This document shows, piece after piece, positions 1 through 8,454 of a DNA stretch of 36,519 nucleotides (position 1 is the first letter of the stretch; each line of letters opens with the position of its first letter). The DNA is from Candidatus Gallispira edinburgensis (GTDB taxonomy: Bacteria > Bacillota > Clostridia > Lachnospirales > CAG-274), in NCBI GenBank assembly GCA_904395805.1, contig CAJFNV010000002.1, forward strand, positions 1 through 36,519. Reading direction: 5' to 3'. The notes under the pieces are model-generated. The model did no database searches. It was not told the origin of the DNA and worked only from the letters and a program-made list of their open reading frames with translations. Both the position numbers and the translations under genes were made by a program.

Positions 1-307
1 CAAGTCCCACTCTTTCAAGAAGCTCCATAGCCTTCTTTTCAGCATCTTCCTTACTCTTTTTAAGAAGCTTAACGGGACCGATCGTCAAATTTTTCATTAT
101 ACTCATATGAGGAAAAAGATTAAACTGCTGAAAAACCATACCCATTTTCTATCTGTGCTTATTCAGATTATTTTTAGGGTCTGTTATATCAATTCCCTCA
201 AAATATATGTGTCCTTCCGTAGGCACCTCAAGAAGGTTGAGGCATCTTAAAAATGTGGATTTACCGGAACCTGAGGGCCCTATTACAACAACGACTTCTT
301 GGGTAAT
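1..307 (-). pseudogene. Remnant of polar amino acid ABC transporter ATPase (GlnQ type)
   Basis: Read on the minus strand, the segment encodes the middle of a GlnQ/HisP-like ATPase. It starts at [19 protein letters not shown] (Walker A) and runs through KMGMVFQQFNLFPHM (Q-loop) to the helical region ending ELLERVGL at the window edge. Two lesions are visible. An in-frame TAG at 151-149 replaces a residue just before KMGMVFQQ, where the family normally has a charged residue. Upstream of the Walker A strand the frame meets TGA at 310-308 within four codons, so the usual 25 or so N-terminal residues and the start codon are missing. No ribosome binding site is present. Family assignment is firm; inactivity is inferred from the lesions. 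The 3' part lies outside the window. Confidence 0.8.
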
Positions 308-409
308 TCAATATAAAAGGAAATTAATTTTGTTTATTTTTTGCTTAATTCATAAATATTATATTGCATAATTCAGATTTTTATTATATTGCGGTCATAT
401 CTGCAGCTA

Positions 410-438
410 TTGATATTTTCTTTATTTTAAGGTATACT
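410..438 (+). promoter_or_regulatory. Sigma-A promoter of ligA
   Basis: TTGATA at 410-415 and TATACT at 433-438 are separated by exactly 17 nt, about 35 nt before the ligA start codon. A GGAG ribosome binding site follows at 461-464. Confidence 0.75.
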
Positions 439-472
439 ATATTTAATTATACTGAAAAACGGAGAAAAAATT

Positions 473-2425
473 ATGAATAACAACATGGACAGAATGAAGG
501 AATTAATAGATATACTTAACAGTGCCTCAAAAGCATATTACCAGGAAGACAGAGAAATCATGAGCGATTTTGAATATGACAAGCTCTATGACGAGCTTAC
601 CGTACTTGAAAAATCCACAGGCATAATTCTGTCGTCAAGCCCGACACAAAAAGTCGGTCATCAGGTTCTAAGCTCCTTAAAAAAAGTGCCTCATGAAAGC
701 AGAATGCTCTCTCTTGACAAAACAAAGGACGTAAATGCCCTCAAAAGTTTCCTGGGAGATCATAAGGGCATCCTTTCATATAAAATGGACGGACTTACAG
801 TTGTCCTCACATATAATAATGGAGAGCTTGCACAGGCAGTTACAAGAGGCAACGGGGAAATTGGCGAGGATATTACTCACAATGCAAGATTTTTCAGAAA
901 CATCCCTCTTAAAATCGATTTCAAAGAAGAACTTGTTCTCAGAGGCGAAGCCGTAATTTCATTTAAGGATTTCCGTATCATAAATGAGGACCTTCCCCCC
1001 GAAGATAAATACAAAAATCCCAGAAATCTCTGCAGCGGTACAGTCCGTCAGCTCAATTCGGAAATTTCAGCCAAAAGAAATGTAAATTTTATAGCCTTTG
1101 CCCTTTTTAAGGCAGAAGGAAAAGACTTCGGCGATGATAAAAACGAAAGATTTGCATGGCTTGAATCAATGGGCTTTGAATGTGTAGAGAGAAAGGAAGT
1201 TACATCAGATAATATCGAGGCTGCAGTCAGAGAATTTGAAGATAAGATACCTCATAATCCCTATGCAACAGACGGACTTGTTCTCACATTTTCAAGTGTT
1301 GAATATTCCGAAAGCTTAGGTACAACTGCAAAATTTCCAAGAGACTCCATTGCCTTTAAATGGGCAGATGAACTTGCGGAAACCCATCTTACAGATGTAA
1401 TATGGAATACATCAAGAACAGGCTTGATCAATCCCATAGCAGTTTTCGAGCCTGTAGAGCTTGAAGGTACCACAGTAGAAAGAGCTTCTCTTCACAATTT
1501 AAGCATAGTTGAAAACCTTAAGCTTGGCATCGGTGATAAGATCACTGTGTATAAAGCAAATATGATAATACCGCAGGTGGCAGAGAACATTACAAAAAGC
1601 GACACTCTTAAAATACCGGAAGTCTGTCCCGTATGTAATGAAACTGCTGAAATTATATCCCTACGTGACGGAAAGGCCCTCAAATGTCCTAACCCAAACT
1701 GTAAAGCACAAAGGGTATCAAGCCTTGAACACTTTGTATCCCGTGATGCAATGAACATTGAAGGACTTTCAGAAGCTACTATAGAAAAATTTATAAGTAA
1801 TGGTTTTATTGACAATTACACCGATCTGTTCAGACTGGAAAGGTACAGAGATGATATAATATCAATGGAAGGCTTTGGCGAAAAATCCTATAACAACATT
1901 ATTTCCGCCATTGATAAGAGCAAAAATATACCTCTCCCCAATTTTATTTATGCTCTGGGAATTAACAATGTAGGCTTGAGCAATGCAAAGCTTCTCTGCA
2001 AAAAATTCAATAATTCCCTTGATGAAATAAGAAAAGCGGATTTTGACTCACTTATTTCAATTGACGGCTTTGGCGATGTAATTGCAAACAGCATTATTAA
2101 ATATTTCAGTAATGCTGAAAACAATAAATTAATAGATGAGGCTCTTAAATTTATTACATTTACAGATACAGCAGATGAAAATACAGACCTTAAGCTTGAG
2201 AATATGACATTTGTTGTAACAGGTGATGTCCATATTTACAAAAACAGAAAGGAGCTTCAATCCCATATTGAAAAGCTGGGAGGAAAAGTAACGGGCAGTG
2301 TAAGTTCCAAAACAAATTATCTTATTAACAACGATGTAAATTCCACATCTTCAAAAAACAAAAAGGCAAAAGAACTTAATATTCCTGTTATAAGTGAAGA
2401 AGACTTTCTTGATTTAATAAAATAG
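473..2425 (+). CDS. ligA: NAD-dependent DNA ligase LigA
   Basis: The 650-residue protein seals nicked DNA using NAD+. Domains follow the family order: N-terminal NMN-binding domain Ia (YYQEDREIMSDFEYDKLYDEL), adenylation domain with the AMP-accepting lysine in KMDG (K104), TRGNGEIGEDIT and LRGE motifs, OB fold, a four-Cys zinc finger near residues 385-412 (CPVC...CPNPNC), helix-hairpin-helix repeats, and a BRCT domain from about 575 to the end. The start follows GGAG with 8-nt spacing and lies behind a good promoter. Motifs such as NPRNLCSGTVRQLN differ from the NPRNAAAGSLRQL form of textbook LigA. That variant occurs in clostridial ligases, and some of those genomes carry two ligA copies, so this could be the second one. 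All catalytic features are present. Confidence 0.96.
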   Translation: MNNNMDRMKELIDILNSASKAYYQEDREIMSDFEYDKLYDELTVLEKSTGIILSSSPTQKVGHQVLSSLKKVPHESRMLSLDKTKDVNALKSFLGDHKGILSYKMDGLTVVLTYNNGELAQAVTRGNGEIGEDITHNARFFRNIPLKIDFKEELVLRGEAVISFKDFRIINEDLPPEDKYKNPRNLCSGTVRQLNSEISAKRNVNFIAFALFKAEGKDFGDDKNERFAWLESMGFECVERKEVTSDNIEAAVREFEDKIPHNPYATDGLVLTFSSVEYSESLGTTAKFPRDSIAFKWADELAETHLTDVIWNTSRTGLINPIAVFEPVELEGTTVERASLHNLSIVENLKLGIGDKITVYKANMIIPQVAENITKSDTLKIPEVCPVCNETAEIISLRDGKALKCPNPNCKAQRVSSLEHFVSRDAMNIEGLSEATIEKFISNGFIDNYTDLFRLERYRDDIISMEGFGEKSYNNIISAIDKSKNIPLPNFIYALGINNVGLSNAKLLCKKFNNSLDEIRKADFDSLISIDGFGDVIANSIIKYFSNAENNKLIDEALKFITFTDTADENTDLKLENMTFVVTGDVHIYKNRKELQSHIEKLGGKVTGSVSSKTNYLINNDVNSTSSKNKKAKELNIPVISEEDFLDLIK

Positions 2426-2430
2426 CATTA

Positions 2431-2460
2431 AAAAATCCGGAACAAAAGCTCCGGATTTTT
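2431..2460. terminator. Bidirectional intrinsic terminator
   Basis: An 11-nt perfect inverted repeat (TCCGGA core flanked by A5 and T5) with an 8-nt loop lies between the convergent ends of ligA and the aldo/keto reductase gene. The A/T flanks give a U-tract in both directions, so it can end ligA and the six-gene minus-strand operon. Confidence 0.9.
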
Positions 2461-2486
2461 TCTTTTAAACAAAATATTTACTTTAA

Positions 2487-3449
2487 TTATATTGCACCTA
2501 CAACTTTATGAGGTACATAAGGTTCCTCAATGTATGCAATTTCTTCATCTGTAAGCTTAATATCAAAGCTTCCTGCCGCATCCTCTATATATTTTGCCTT
2601 TGTTGCACCTATAATAGGAGATGCAACTCCTTTGGCAAAATGCCATGCAAGAGTGATCTGTGTCATAGTTGCATTTTTGTTTTCCGCAAGCTCAGCCACT
2701 CTCTTTACAATTTCCATATCACTTTCCTTAGTGCTGTCATATTTGCCCTCAGCCACAACATCGGTCTTGCTTCTCAGTGTATCAGCACTCCATGTAGGGC
2801 GTGACAACCTTCCTGCTGCCAGAGGACTGTAAGGAGTTCTTGCCACATTGCCTTCATTGCATATCGGAATAAGCTCTCTTTCATCCTCACGGTATAAAAG
2901 ATTGTAATGATTCTGCATTGAAACAAACTTAGTCCAGCCGTTCTTTTCGGCAGTGTACTGCAGCTTTGTAAACTGATATCCATACATAGCAGAGGCACCT
3001 ATTGCCCTTACCTTTCCTGATTTAACCACATTATGGAGAGCCTCCATAGTCTCCTCAACAGGTGTATCGTAGTCATATCTGTGTATAATAAGCAGATCAA
3101 TATAATCTGTACCAAGCCTTTTAAGTGAACCTTCAACCTCTCTGGGTATTGCCTCTTTAGACAGCTTACCTTCGTTAAAATATACCTTTGTCGCAAGTAC
3201 GACCTTATCTCTTGCCACATTGTTTTTTATAGCTCTTCCGAGGTATTCCTCACTTGTACCTGCCGAATAGCAGTTGGCTGTATCAAAAAAGTTAATACCC
3301 AGATCAAGAGCCTTCTTTACAATAGCCTCACTGTCCCGGGGATTAAGTGTCCACGCGTGCATTTTGCTTGCAGGGTCCCCAAAGCTCATACATCCTATAC
3401 AAAGCTTAGATATATCAATTCCCGAATTGCCTAATTTAGTATATTCCAT
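2487..3449 (-). CDS. Aldo/keto reductase (last gene of redox operon)
   Basis: The 320-residue NAD(P)H-dependent oxidoreductase has a TIM-barrel fold. The expected catalytic tetrad is visible: Asp and Tyr in FFDTANCYSAG, Lys in LATKVYF and His in IIHRYDYDTP. NWxK-like and C-terminal cofactor segments are also present (PIIGATK). The best start is the ATG at 3449, preceded by GGTGAT. A TTG four codons upstream is possible but sits too close to its SD-like sequence. It is most like the YajO/Tas-type stand-alone reductases; the substrate is unknown. It is sixth in the operon, 34 nt after the exported flavodoxin gene, and ends at the shared terminator with ligA. Confidence 0.92.
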   Translation of the reverse strand: MEYTKLGNSGIDISKLCIGCMSFGDPASKMHAWTLNPRDSEAIVKKALDLGINFFDTANCYSAGTSEEYLGRAIKNNVARDKVVLATKVYFNEGKLSKEAIPREVEGSLKRLGTDYIDLLIIHRYDYDTPVEETMEALHNVVKSGKVRAIGASAMYGYQFTKLQYTAEKNGWTKFVSMQNHYNLLYREDERELIPICNEGNVARTPYSPLAAGRLSRPTWSADTLRSKTDVVAEGKYDSTKESDMEIVKRVAELAENKNATMTQITLAWHFAKGVASPIIGATKAKYIEDAAGSFDIKLTDEEIAYIEEPYVPHKVVGAI

Positions 3450-3483
3450 ATTTATCACCAACCCTTTCTTATATGTAAGTATA

Positions 3484-4521
3484 TCAGTTTATTCCGAGTT
3501 CTGTCAACCATTCATCTATACTTTCCTCTGACACTCCCCTGTCAAACCTCTGACCATCAAGCCAGTTTGCATCGGCAAGAGATTTAAGAGTGTTTTCGCT
3601 TGTACTTATTCCGCTGCCCCCTGATGTACAGAAAGGTATTACAGTCTTGTCTGTAAAATCATAGCTTTCCATAAATGTGCATATAATTTTCGGAGCATCT
3701 CCCCACCATATAGGATAGCCTATAAATACAATATCATAATCTTCCATATTTTCAACACTGTTTGCTATTTCAGGTCTTGCTGCAGGGTCATTCTGTTCAT
3801 TATTTGCCCTGCAGTCATCAACATTGTAGTTTAAGTCCTCTTCAGTATAAGGATCACTTGGCTGTATTTCAAAAATATCTCCGCCTGTCACTTCAGCGAT
3901 TGTATTTGCCACACTTTCGGTGTTCCCTGTATTTGAGAAGTAAGCAACAAGTATTTTTGAGCCATCTCCCTCATTTTCAATATCAGCCTCAGTAACTTCT
4001 GCAGTCGTCAATTCTGTTGTTTCTTCTGCAGTGGTTGTCTCTGTTGATACTTCCCCGGCTGTTTCTGAAATTGTTATTGTTTTGCTTTCACTGTCCCATT
4101 CCACATCAAAGCCAAAGCTCTCAGCAATGAATCTTGCGGGAAGCATCGTTCTTCCGTTTACAATAACAGGAGCTGTATCAATTTCAACAGCAGCGTTATT
4201 ATAATAAGCTGTTGTGCTGTCAATAGTAAGTCTTATTTCATCACTTCCGTAATTTAATACAGCAGTCTTTGTATCATTATCCCGCTGTGCACTGCCGCCG
4301 ATAGCTTCAATCAGTCCTCTTACGGGAATATAGGTTCTGTCATTTATTATAGTCGGTACAGTGTTGCTTTCATCAATATTTCTGCCGGCTCCGTCAACTG
4401 TGATCACAGGATTATCTATCTGCATCACAACTGTTTTCCCGCCTTCAGCACCTAATGCGGTAACAGCCGAAAGAACCGCAAAAGCAAAAATCATAAAAAT
4501 TACACTTAAATATTTACGCAT
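3484..4521 (-). CDS. Exported flavodoxin with N-terminal copper-amine-oxidase-like stalk domain
   Basis: The 345-residue protein starts with a signal peptide (residues 1-24, hydrophobic core ending ALGAEG). It continues with the repeated stalk-type module typical of surface proteins (INDRTYIPVRGLIEAIGG and VNGRTMLPARFIAESFGFDVEW, about 28-155). A Thr/Glu-rich linker (about 156-183) leads to a complete flavodoxin domain (about 190-345) with the FMN phosphate loop SNTGNTESVA and the IGYPIWWGDAP aromatic loop. The SD AAGGAGG lies 7 nt before ATG. The flavodoxin part resembles the cytoplasmic flavodoxin at 7939-8409. Flavodoxins are normally cytoplasmic, so export suggests electron transfer at the cell surface, or FMN loading outside the cell; that role is inference. 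It lies in the TetR-controlled operon beside an S-layer-domain protein. Confidence 0.9.
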   Translation of the reverse strand: MRKYLSVIFMIFAFAVLSAVTALGAEGGKTVVMQIDNPVITVDGAGRNIDESNTVPTIINDRTYIPVRGLIEAIGGSAQRDNDTKTAVLNYGSDEIRLTIDSTTAYYNNAAVEIDTAPVIVNGRTMLPARFIAESFGFDVEWDSESKTITISETAGEVSTETTTAEETTELTTAEVTEADIENEGDGSKILVAYFSNTGNTESVANTIAEVTGGDIFEIQPSDPYTEEDLNYNVDDCRANNEQNDPAARPEIANSVENMEDYDIVFIGYPIWWGDAPKIICTFMESYDFTDKTVIPFCTSGGSGISTSENTLKSLADANWLDGQRFDRGVSEESIDEWLTELGIN

Positions 4522-4559
4522 ATCAAAACCTCCTTATATAAAACCTTTTATGTCATCTG

Positions 4560-5582
4560 TTACTCTGTAACAGCCTCAATTGTGACCTTGATCGGCTCCT
4601 TGCCTGTAAAAAGATCAAGACCTGACTCAAATGTACCCAGCTTTATAATTCCGTCAATTATTTCATTATCCTGAGCATAGAATATTATCATACTGTCATA
4701 AGGTGTGCCATAGCTGAAATCACCGATCTCATAGCCTGAAAGCAATGCCTCATTTTCGCTTAAGGCAACAGGCATTGCACCGAATACTTCTCTGTCACCG
4801 AAATCACTGAAATCAACAGTCATAGGGAGCTGAGAGATAAATTCTCTTGTCGGCTTGCTGTCAATAAGAGAAACAATAGCCTCTCCCTCTTTTCCTTCCA
4901 CAGTCAATCTTACTTTTGGTATAAATTCAGCTTCCTCAGCTTCTGAAACAATGTTGTTTCCGCCATTTGCAATATAAGGAGTCTCATACAAATTAAGGTA
5001 ATTCATAAGTACCTGTGCGGCCTTTCCTCTTGTTACAACAGCCTTTGGTTCAAAATTATTTACATCTGCCATTATATTGTTTTCTGCTGCCCACAATACA
5101 GCCTGCACTGCCCAGTCGGAAACATTGTCTGTATTTACTGAACTGCTGCCTGTAACAGCAGGACTTCCCGCATATCTGTATAAAGCTGTATAAAGCTGTT
5201 CTTCCGTTACACCATCATTTACGCCAAAGCTGCCGTTACCGTAACCTGTTAAGACAGAATTTTCTGCCGCCCAGATAACACCTGTCTGAAACCATCTTCC
5301 CGTTTCCACATCATCAAATGTTATATCTGATTCAGTCACAGGACTTTCCTCCATTCTGAAAAGAATGCAAGCAAAAAGCTCTCTGTTTAAATTTTCTTCA
5401 GGAGAAAACTCGGTAACACCTGTTCTTCTTATAACCCCGTTATCAACACAGTATTCGATACCTTCCGCATACTCATAATCAGCGGAAACATCATCAAATC
5501 CCGTATCTTCAACTGCAGAAAACGCAGGAAGAGTAAAGCTAATCGTCATTAAAGCCGTTAATAAAAATAATTTCTTTTTCAT
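4560..5582 (-). CDS. S-layer homology protein with C-terminal cyclophilin-like domain
   Basis: The 340-residue protein has a signal peptide (MKKKLFLL... ending AFSA). Three S-layer homology modules follow across about residues 23-195 (FDDVSADYEYAEGIEYC, FDDVETGRWFQTGVIWAAE, VSDWAVQAVLWAAENNI), and these normally bind cell-wall polymers. After a short linker, about residues 225-340 match the cyclophilin-like fold family (PF18050-type: SKPTREFISQLPMTVDFSDF, then YEIGDFSYGTPYDSMIIFYA). That domain is usually a small stand-alone protein found next to flavodoxin and aldo/keto reductase genes, and its activity is not established. The ATG at 5582 is preferred over GTG 5591 because GGGTG lies 6 nt before it. 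The gene starts 12 nt after the aldo/keto reductase gene ends. Confidence 0.88.
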   Translation of the reverse strand: MKKKLFLLTALMTISFTLPAFSAVEDTGFDDVSADYEYAEGIEYCVDNGVIRRTGVTEFSPEENLNRELFACILFRMEESPVTESDITFDDVETGRWFQTGVIWAAENSVLTGYGNGSFGVNDGVTEEQLYTALYRYAGSPAVTGSSSVNTDNVSDWAVQAVLWAAENNIMADVNNFEPKAVVTRGKAAQVLMNYLNLYETPYIANGGNNIVSEAEEAEFIPKVRLTVEGKEGEAIVSLIDSKPTREFISQLPMTVDFSDFGDREVFGAMPVALSENEALLSGYEIGDFSYGTPYDSMIIFYAQDNEIIDGIIKLGTFESGLDLFTGKEPIKVTIEAVTE

Positions 5583-5594
5583 ATTCATCACCCT

Positions 5595-6521
5595 TTATTC
5601 CATAATCTTTTCCCAGTATCTTATTGTTGAAACATCAATACTGTCAGCCATATTTTCCATAGTTTTTATTTCATCCTCTGTAAGGACTATATCCGCAGCC
5701 TTTACAGCATCTGTTACATGTCCTGTCTTTGTCACACCTATTATCGGCAATGTACCCTTTGCTATTGCCCATGCAGTTGCGATCTGCGCAGCACTTGCAT
5801 TATATTTTTCTCCTGTTTCCTTCATTACTGCAACAAGCTTTTCTATTTCCCCAAGTATAGGATTGTAGGCATTAGCTCTGTCACTATTTTCGGGAAACAG
5901 ATGAGCTGTATCATATTTTCCTGTAAGCGCTCCCTGTTCAAGTACCATATAAGCATAAAATGTAATATCATTTTCTTTGCAGTATTCAAGAATACCGCTT
6001 GTTTCAGATGAACGGTTAAGGAGGCTGAAATGATTCTGTACAGCAGAAATTTTAAGCCCTTCGGCATTAAGAATTTCATTTACCCTTTTGATTTCACTTA
6101 AATTGTGATTTGATACACCTATTTCCTTTATCTGACCCCTCTTTGCAAGAGGTATGATCATAGGGGTATATTTTTCAACATCCATAGGATTGTGTACCCA
6201 ATAGATATCAATGTAATCCGTATTAAGCCTTTCCATACTTCCCTTTATCATATTCTCCATTGCCTTCGGAGTTCCGTCCTCGATCTGAGGAGTAAACTTT
6301 GTTGAAAGTATCAGATTCTCTCTCGGAGTTTCCCTTGTAAGCTCTCCCAGAACACTCTCTGATACACCCATACCATAAGCCACTGCCGTATCCCACAGAT
6401 TAAAGCCATTTTCCATAGCGGTTTCATATACATTCTTTAAATCGGCAGAGGTATAACTATCACCGAAAGTTCCGTCATTACCCCATGCCCATGCACCCAT
6501 TGCAATTTTAGGTAAATTCAT
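5595..6521 (-). CDS. Aldo/keto reductase
   Basis: The 308-residue aldo/keto reductase has the tetrad in LWDTAVAYGMG (Asp, Tyr), LSTKFTP (Lys) and IYWVHNPMD (His), with a C-terminal cofactor motif PIIGVTK. It is a different subfamily from the reductase at 2487-3449: shorter, with GAWAWG at the N-terminus. The start has AAAGGATG upstream at good spacing. It is third in the operon, 15 nt after the FMN reductase-like gene and 12 nt before the S-layer gene. The substrate is unknown; the clustering with flavin proteins suggests a role in a shared reductive detoxification or redox-stress response. Confidence 0.92.
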   Translation of the reverse strand: MNLPKIAMGAWAWGNDGTFGDSYTSADLKNVYETAMENGFNLWDTAVAYGMGVSESVLGELTRETPRENLILSTKFTPQIEDGTPKAMENMIKGSMERLNTDYIDIYWVHNPMDVEKYTPMIIPLAKRGQIKEIGVSNHNLSEIKRVNEILNAEGLKISAVQNHFSLLNRSSETSGILEYCKENDITFYAYMVLEQGALTGKYDTAHLFPENSDRANAYNPILGEIEKLVAVMKETGEKYNASAAQIATAWAIAKGTLPIIGVTKTGHVTDAVKAADIVLTEDEIKTMENMADSIDVSTIRYWEKIME

Positions 6522-6536
6522 TTAAATCATCCTTTC

Positions 6537-7070
6537 TTATTTCAAATTTCTGCCCAGCTCATAAGCTTCACTTAAATAATGCTTTGGCATCATACCCACA
6601 GTTCCCGCACCTTTAGCAAGAATCATTCCCTTATTTTTAAAGGCAAGATAGTCGAATATAATGTCAAAATGTGTCTTAATTCCTTTCATTACAACACTGT
6701 CATTATTCCATGCCGTTGCCAGAAGCACAGCTCCAAGCCTTTTAGCCGTAATTGCACCGTTTCTTGCATAAAAACGGTCAATCATCATTTTAAGCTGTGC
6801 ACTCATACCAAAGTAATAAACGGGAGTTGCAAAAACAACAACATCACAGTTAAGAAGCTTATTAAGCACTTCATTTCCATCGTCTTTCTGAATACAGTTT
6901 CCGTTCATACCGCAGTGGTCACAGCCCATACAAGGGTGTATGTTGCCATGTGCACAGTCATAGACTTCTGTTCTGTGCCCCGCTTCCTCTGCACCTCTTA
7001 TAAATTCCTTAACAAGTGTGTTTGAAGTTCCGTTTTTATGGGGACTTCCTGTCAAAATTAAAATATTCAT
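6537..7070 (-). CDS. NAD(P)H-dependent FMN reductase / iron-sulfur flavoprotein-like protein
   Basis: The 177-residue flavodoxin-fold protein begins NILILTGSPHKNGTSNTL, the FMN phosphate-binding loop of the NADPH-dependent FMN reductase family. CMGCDHCGMNGNC (about residues 48-60) resembles the compact cysteine motif of archaeal and clostridial iron-sulfur flavoproteins, so a 4Fe-4S cluster is possible. VVFATPVYYFGMSAQLKMMIDR is the conserved FMN-contacting strand and helix. It is second in the operon, between the flavin reductase and the aldo/keto reductase. The electron partner is not evident. Confidence 0.9.
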   Translation of the reverse strand: MNILILTGSPHKNGTSNTLVKEFIRGAEEAGHRTEVYDCAHGNIHPCMGCDHCGMNGNCIQKDDGNEVLNKLLNCDVVVFATPVYYFGMSAQLKMMIDRFYARNGAITAKRLGAVLLATAWNNDSVVMKGIKTHFDIIFDYLAFKNKGMILAKGAGTVGMMPKHYLSEAYELGRNLK

Positions 7071-7132
7071 ACTTCCGTCTTCCTTCTGAATATCACGCCA
7101 AATTAAAGCCAGTCTGAATACATCCCCGTTTA

Positions 7133-7690
7133 TTATTCTTCATTCGGATTTTTCTTAAATGAAAGGCACTTGCTCATAACTTCACCTGTCTTAATATACT
7201 GATATGTAGGGAATTCAAATAACACAGGCTTTAATATGTTGTAATCGATTTTTCCATTATCGTCAATATATTTTTCCTCTGCATATGTATTATCAATAGT
7301 ACATATAAAGCTTTCAAAGTTTGGAGTATTATATACATCCACAACAGAACACTCCATTGTAAGAGGTGCTGCCTTTATAACAGGTGTTCCCTTCTCCCCT
7401 GTTTCATACTCAAACAAATTGCTTTTATCCGTCTTTACTCCGCTTACTGAGCCTGAATAATCAGCCTCAGGCAGAATATCTTCATTTACCATATTGATTG
7501 ACAGCTTATTGCTTTTCTTAATAACACTGTTTATAAAATGAGGTGCAGCAAGACTTACAAGAACCCTGTCATGACCTATGATCCCCACATGAGCAACCAG
7601 AGTCCATGTAGGCTTATCATCATTCATCGCACCTATAACAGTAACAGGCATTGGATATAATGCCAAAAGTGAACCTAAATTTTTCTTCAT
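7133..7690 (-). CDS. Flavin reductase-like FMN-binding protein (first gene of operon)
   Basis: The 185-residue protein belongs to the flavin reductase-like split-barrel family. PMPVTVIGAM at the N-terminus, VLVSLAAPHFINSVIKKS, and LSINMVNEDIL are typical FMN-binding segments. Such proteins reduce flavin with NAD(P)H or hold FMN as a stable flavoprotein. It is the first gene downstream of the double-operator promoter at 7712-7761. The SD is weak (AGAGAG). Six genes follow one another on this strand with gaps of 3-66 nt to the terminator at 2431-2460, so one transcript is likely. Confidence 0.88.
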   Translation of the reverse strand: MKKNLGSLLALYPMPVTVIGAMNDDKPTWTLVAHVGIIGHDRVLVSLAAPHFINSVIKKSNKLSINMVNEDILPEADYSGSVSGVKTDKSNLFEYETGEKGTPVIKAAPLTMECSVVDVYNTPNFESFICTIDNTYAEEKYIDDNGKIDYNILKPVLFEFPTYQYIKTGEVMSKCLSFKKNPNEE

Positions 7691-7711
7691 AATAATTGCT
7701 CTCTTCTATAT

Positions 7712-7724
7712 TGACATTGTGTCA
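7712..7724. promoter_or_regulatory. Second TetR-type operator just downstream of the start site
   Basis: TGACATTGTGTCA is a perfect TGACA-N3-TGTCA palindrome, centred 36 bp from the operator at 7748-7760. Bound here, a repressor would block the initiating polymerase. Confidence 0.65.
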
Positions 7725-7732
7725 GTATAAGT

Positions 7733-7761
7733 ATTATAACACCATTCTGACACCGTGTCAA
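7733..7761 (-). promoter_or_regulatory. Consensus promoter of the redox operon
   Basis: On the minus strand, TTGACA (7761-7756) and TATAAT (7738-7733) are separated by 17 nt. Both hexamers are perfect sigma-A consensus. The start of transcription should fall near 7725, 35 nt before the flavin reductase gene. Confidence 0.9.
7748..7760. promoter_or_regulatory. TetR-type operator overlapping the -35 box
   Basis: TGACACCGTGTCA is a 13-bp palindrome that covers the -35 hexamer. The same sequence with one change occurs at the tetR promoter (9151-9163). Confidence 0.75.
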
Positions 7762-7856
7762 TACAATACCCTGATTTTTTTTAATTTAGTAATTTTATAC
7801 GAAAATAATACTTTAAATTTATATAAAATAACAATGAATAAACATATTAAAATTCT

Positions 7857-7892
7857 TCATAAAAAAAGAAAGTGAATGTATATCCACTTTCT
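7857..7892 (-). terminator. Intrinsic terminator of the tetR-flavodoxin operon
   Basis: GAAAGTG (7868-7874) pairs with CACTTTC (7885-7891). On the minus strand the stem is followed by a run of seven T. It lies 47 nt after the flavodoxin stop codon. Confidence 0.85.
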
Positions 7893-7938
7893 CAATAAAT
7901 TATTTTATAGTTATTCACTTTTTCAAATTATTGTTTTA

Positions 7939-8409
7939 TTACCGATCAAACACTTCAGCCCATTTTTTAAGTTCTTCACGGGACGGATTGACTTTACCCT
8001 CTTTGATTACAGCTCCGGGGCAGCTGGGCGCAAGCTCCTGAACCGTTTTGCCGAATCCGCTTCCCCCTGATGTTGCAAAAAGTATGATTCCCTTGCCTTC
8101 AAAATTATAGCTTTCAAGAAAAGTATTAATAATTGTAGGTGCCACATACCACCATATAGGAAAACCTATAAAAATTCTGTCATAAGATGCAATATCGGCA
8201 TTCTTATCTGCAAGCTCAGGTCTGAAAGATTTGTCACTCATTTCAACGGAACTTCTTGATTTTTTGTCCATCCAGTTCAGATCTGCCTGTGTATACTTAA
8301 CTGCCGGCTTTATTTCGTATAAATCCCCTCCTATAGCATCAGCCAGATTTTTTGCCGTTCTTGCCGTTGTGCCGCTTGCTGAAAAATATGCTACCAATGT
8401 TTTGCTCAT
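7939..8409 (-). CDS. Cytoplasmic flavodoxin
   Basis: The 156-residue flavodoxin has the FMN phosphate loop SASGTTARTAKNLAD, the IGFPIWWYVAP aromatic loop and the FATSGGSGFGKT segment. It has no signal peptide. It is a close relative of the flavodoxin domain of the exported protein at 3484-4521, so the two may derive from one gene. The SD AAAGGAGG lies 7 nt before ATG. It follows tetR by 45 nt and shares its operator-controlled promoter, so its level should rise with the divergent regulon. It probably supplies low-potential electrons to the reductases. Confidence 0.93.
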   Translation of the reverse strand: MSKTLVAYFSASGTTARTAKNLADAIGGDLYEIKPAVKYTQADLNWMDKKSRSSVEMSDKSFRPELADKNADIASYDRIFIGFPIWWYVAPTIINTFLESYNFEGKGIILFATSGGSGFGKTVQELAPSCPGAVIKEGKVNPSREELKKWAEVFDR

Positions 8410-8454
8410 ATATATCCTCCTTTAACCTTTATAATCAACTTGCTTTATATCAAA

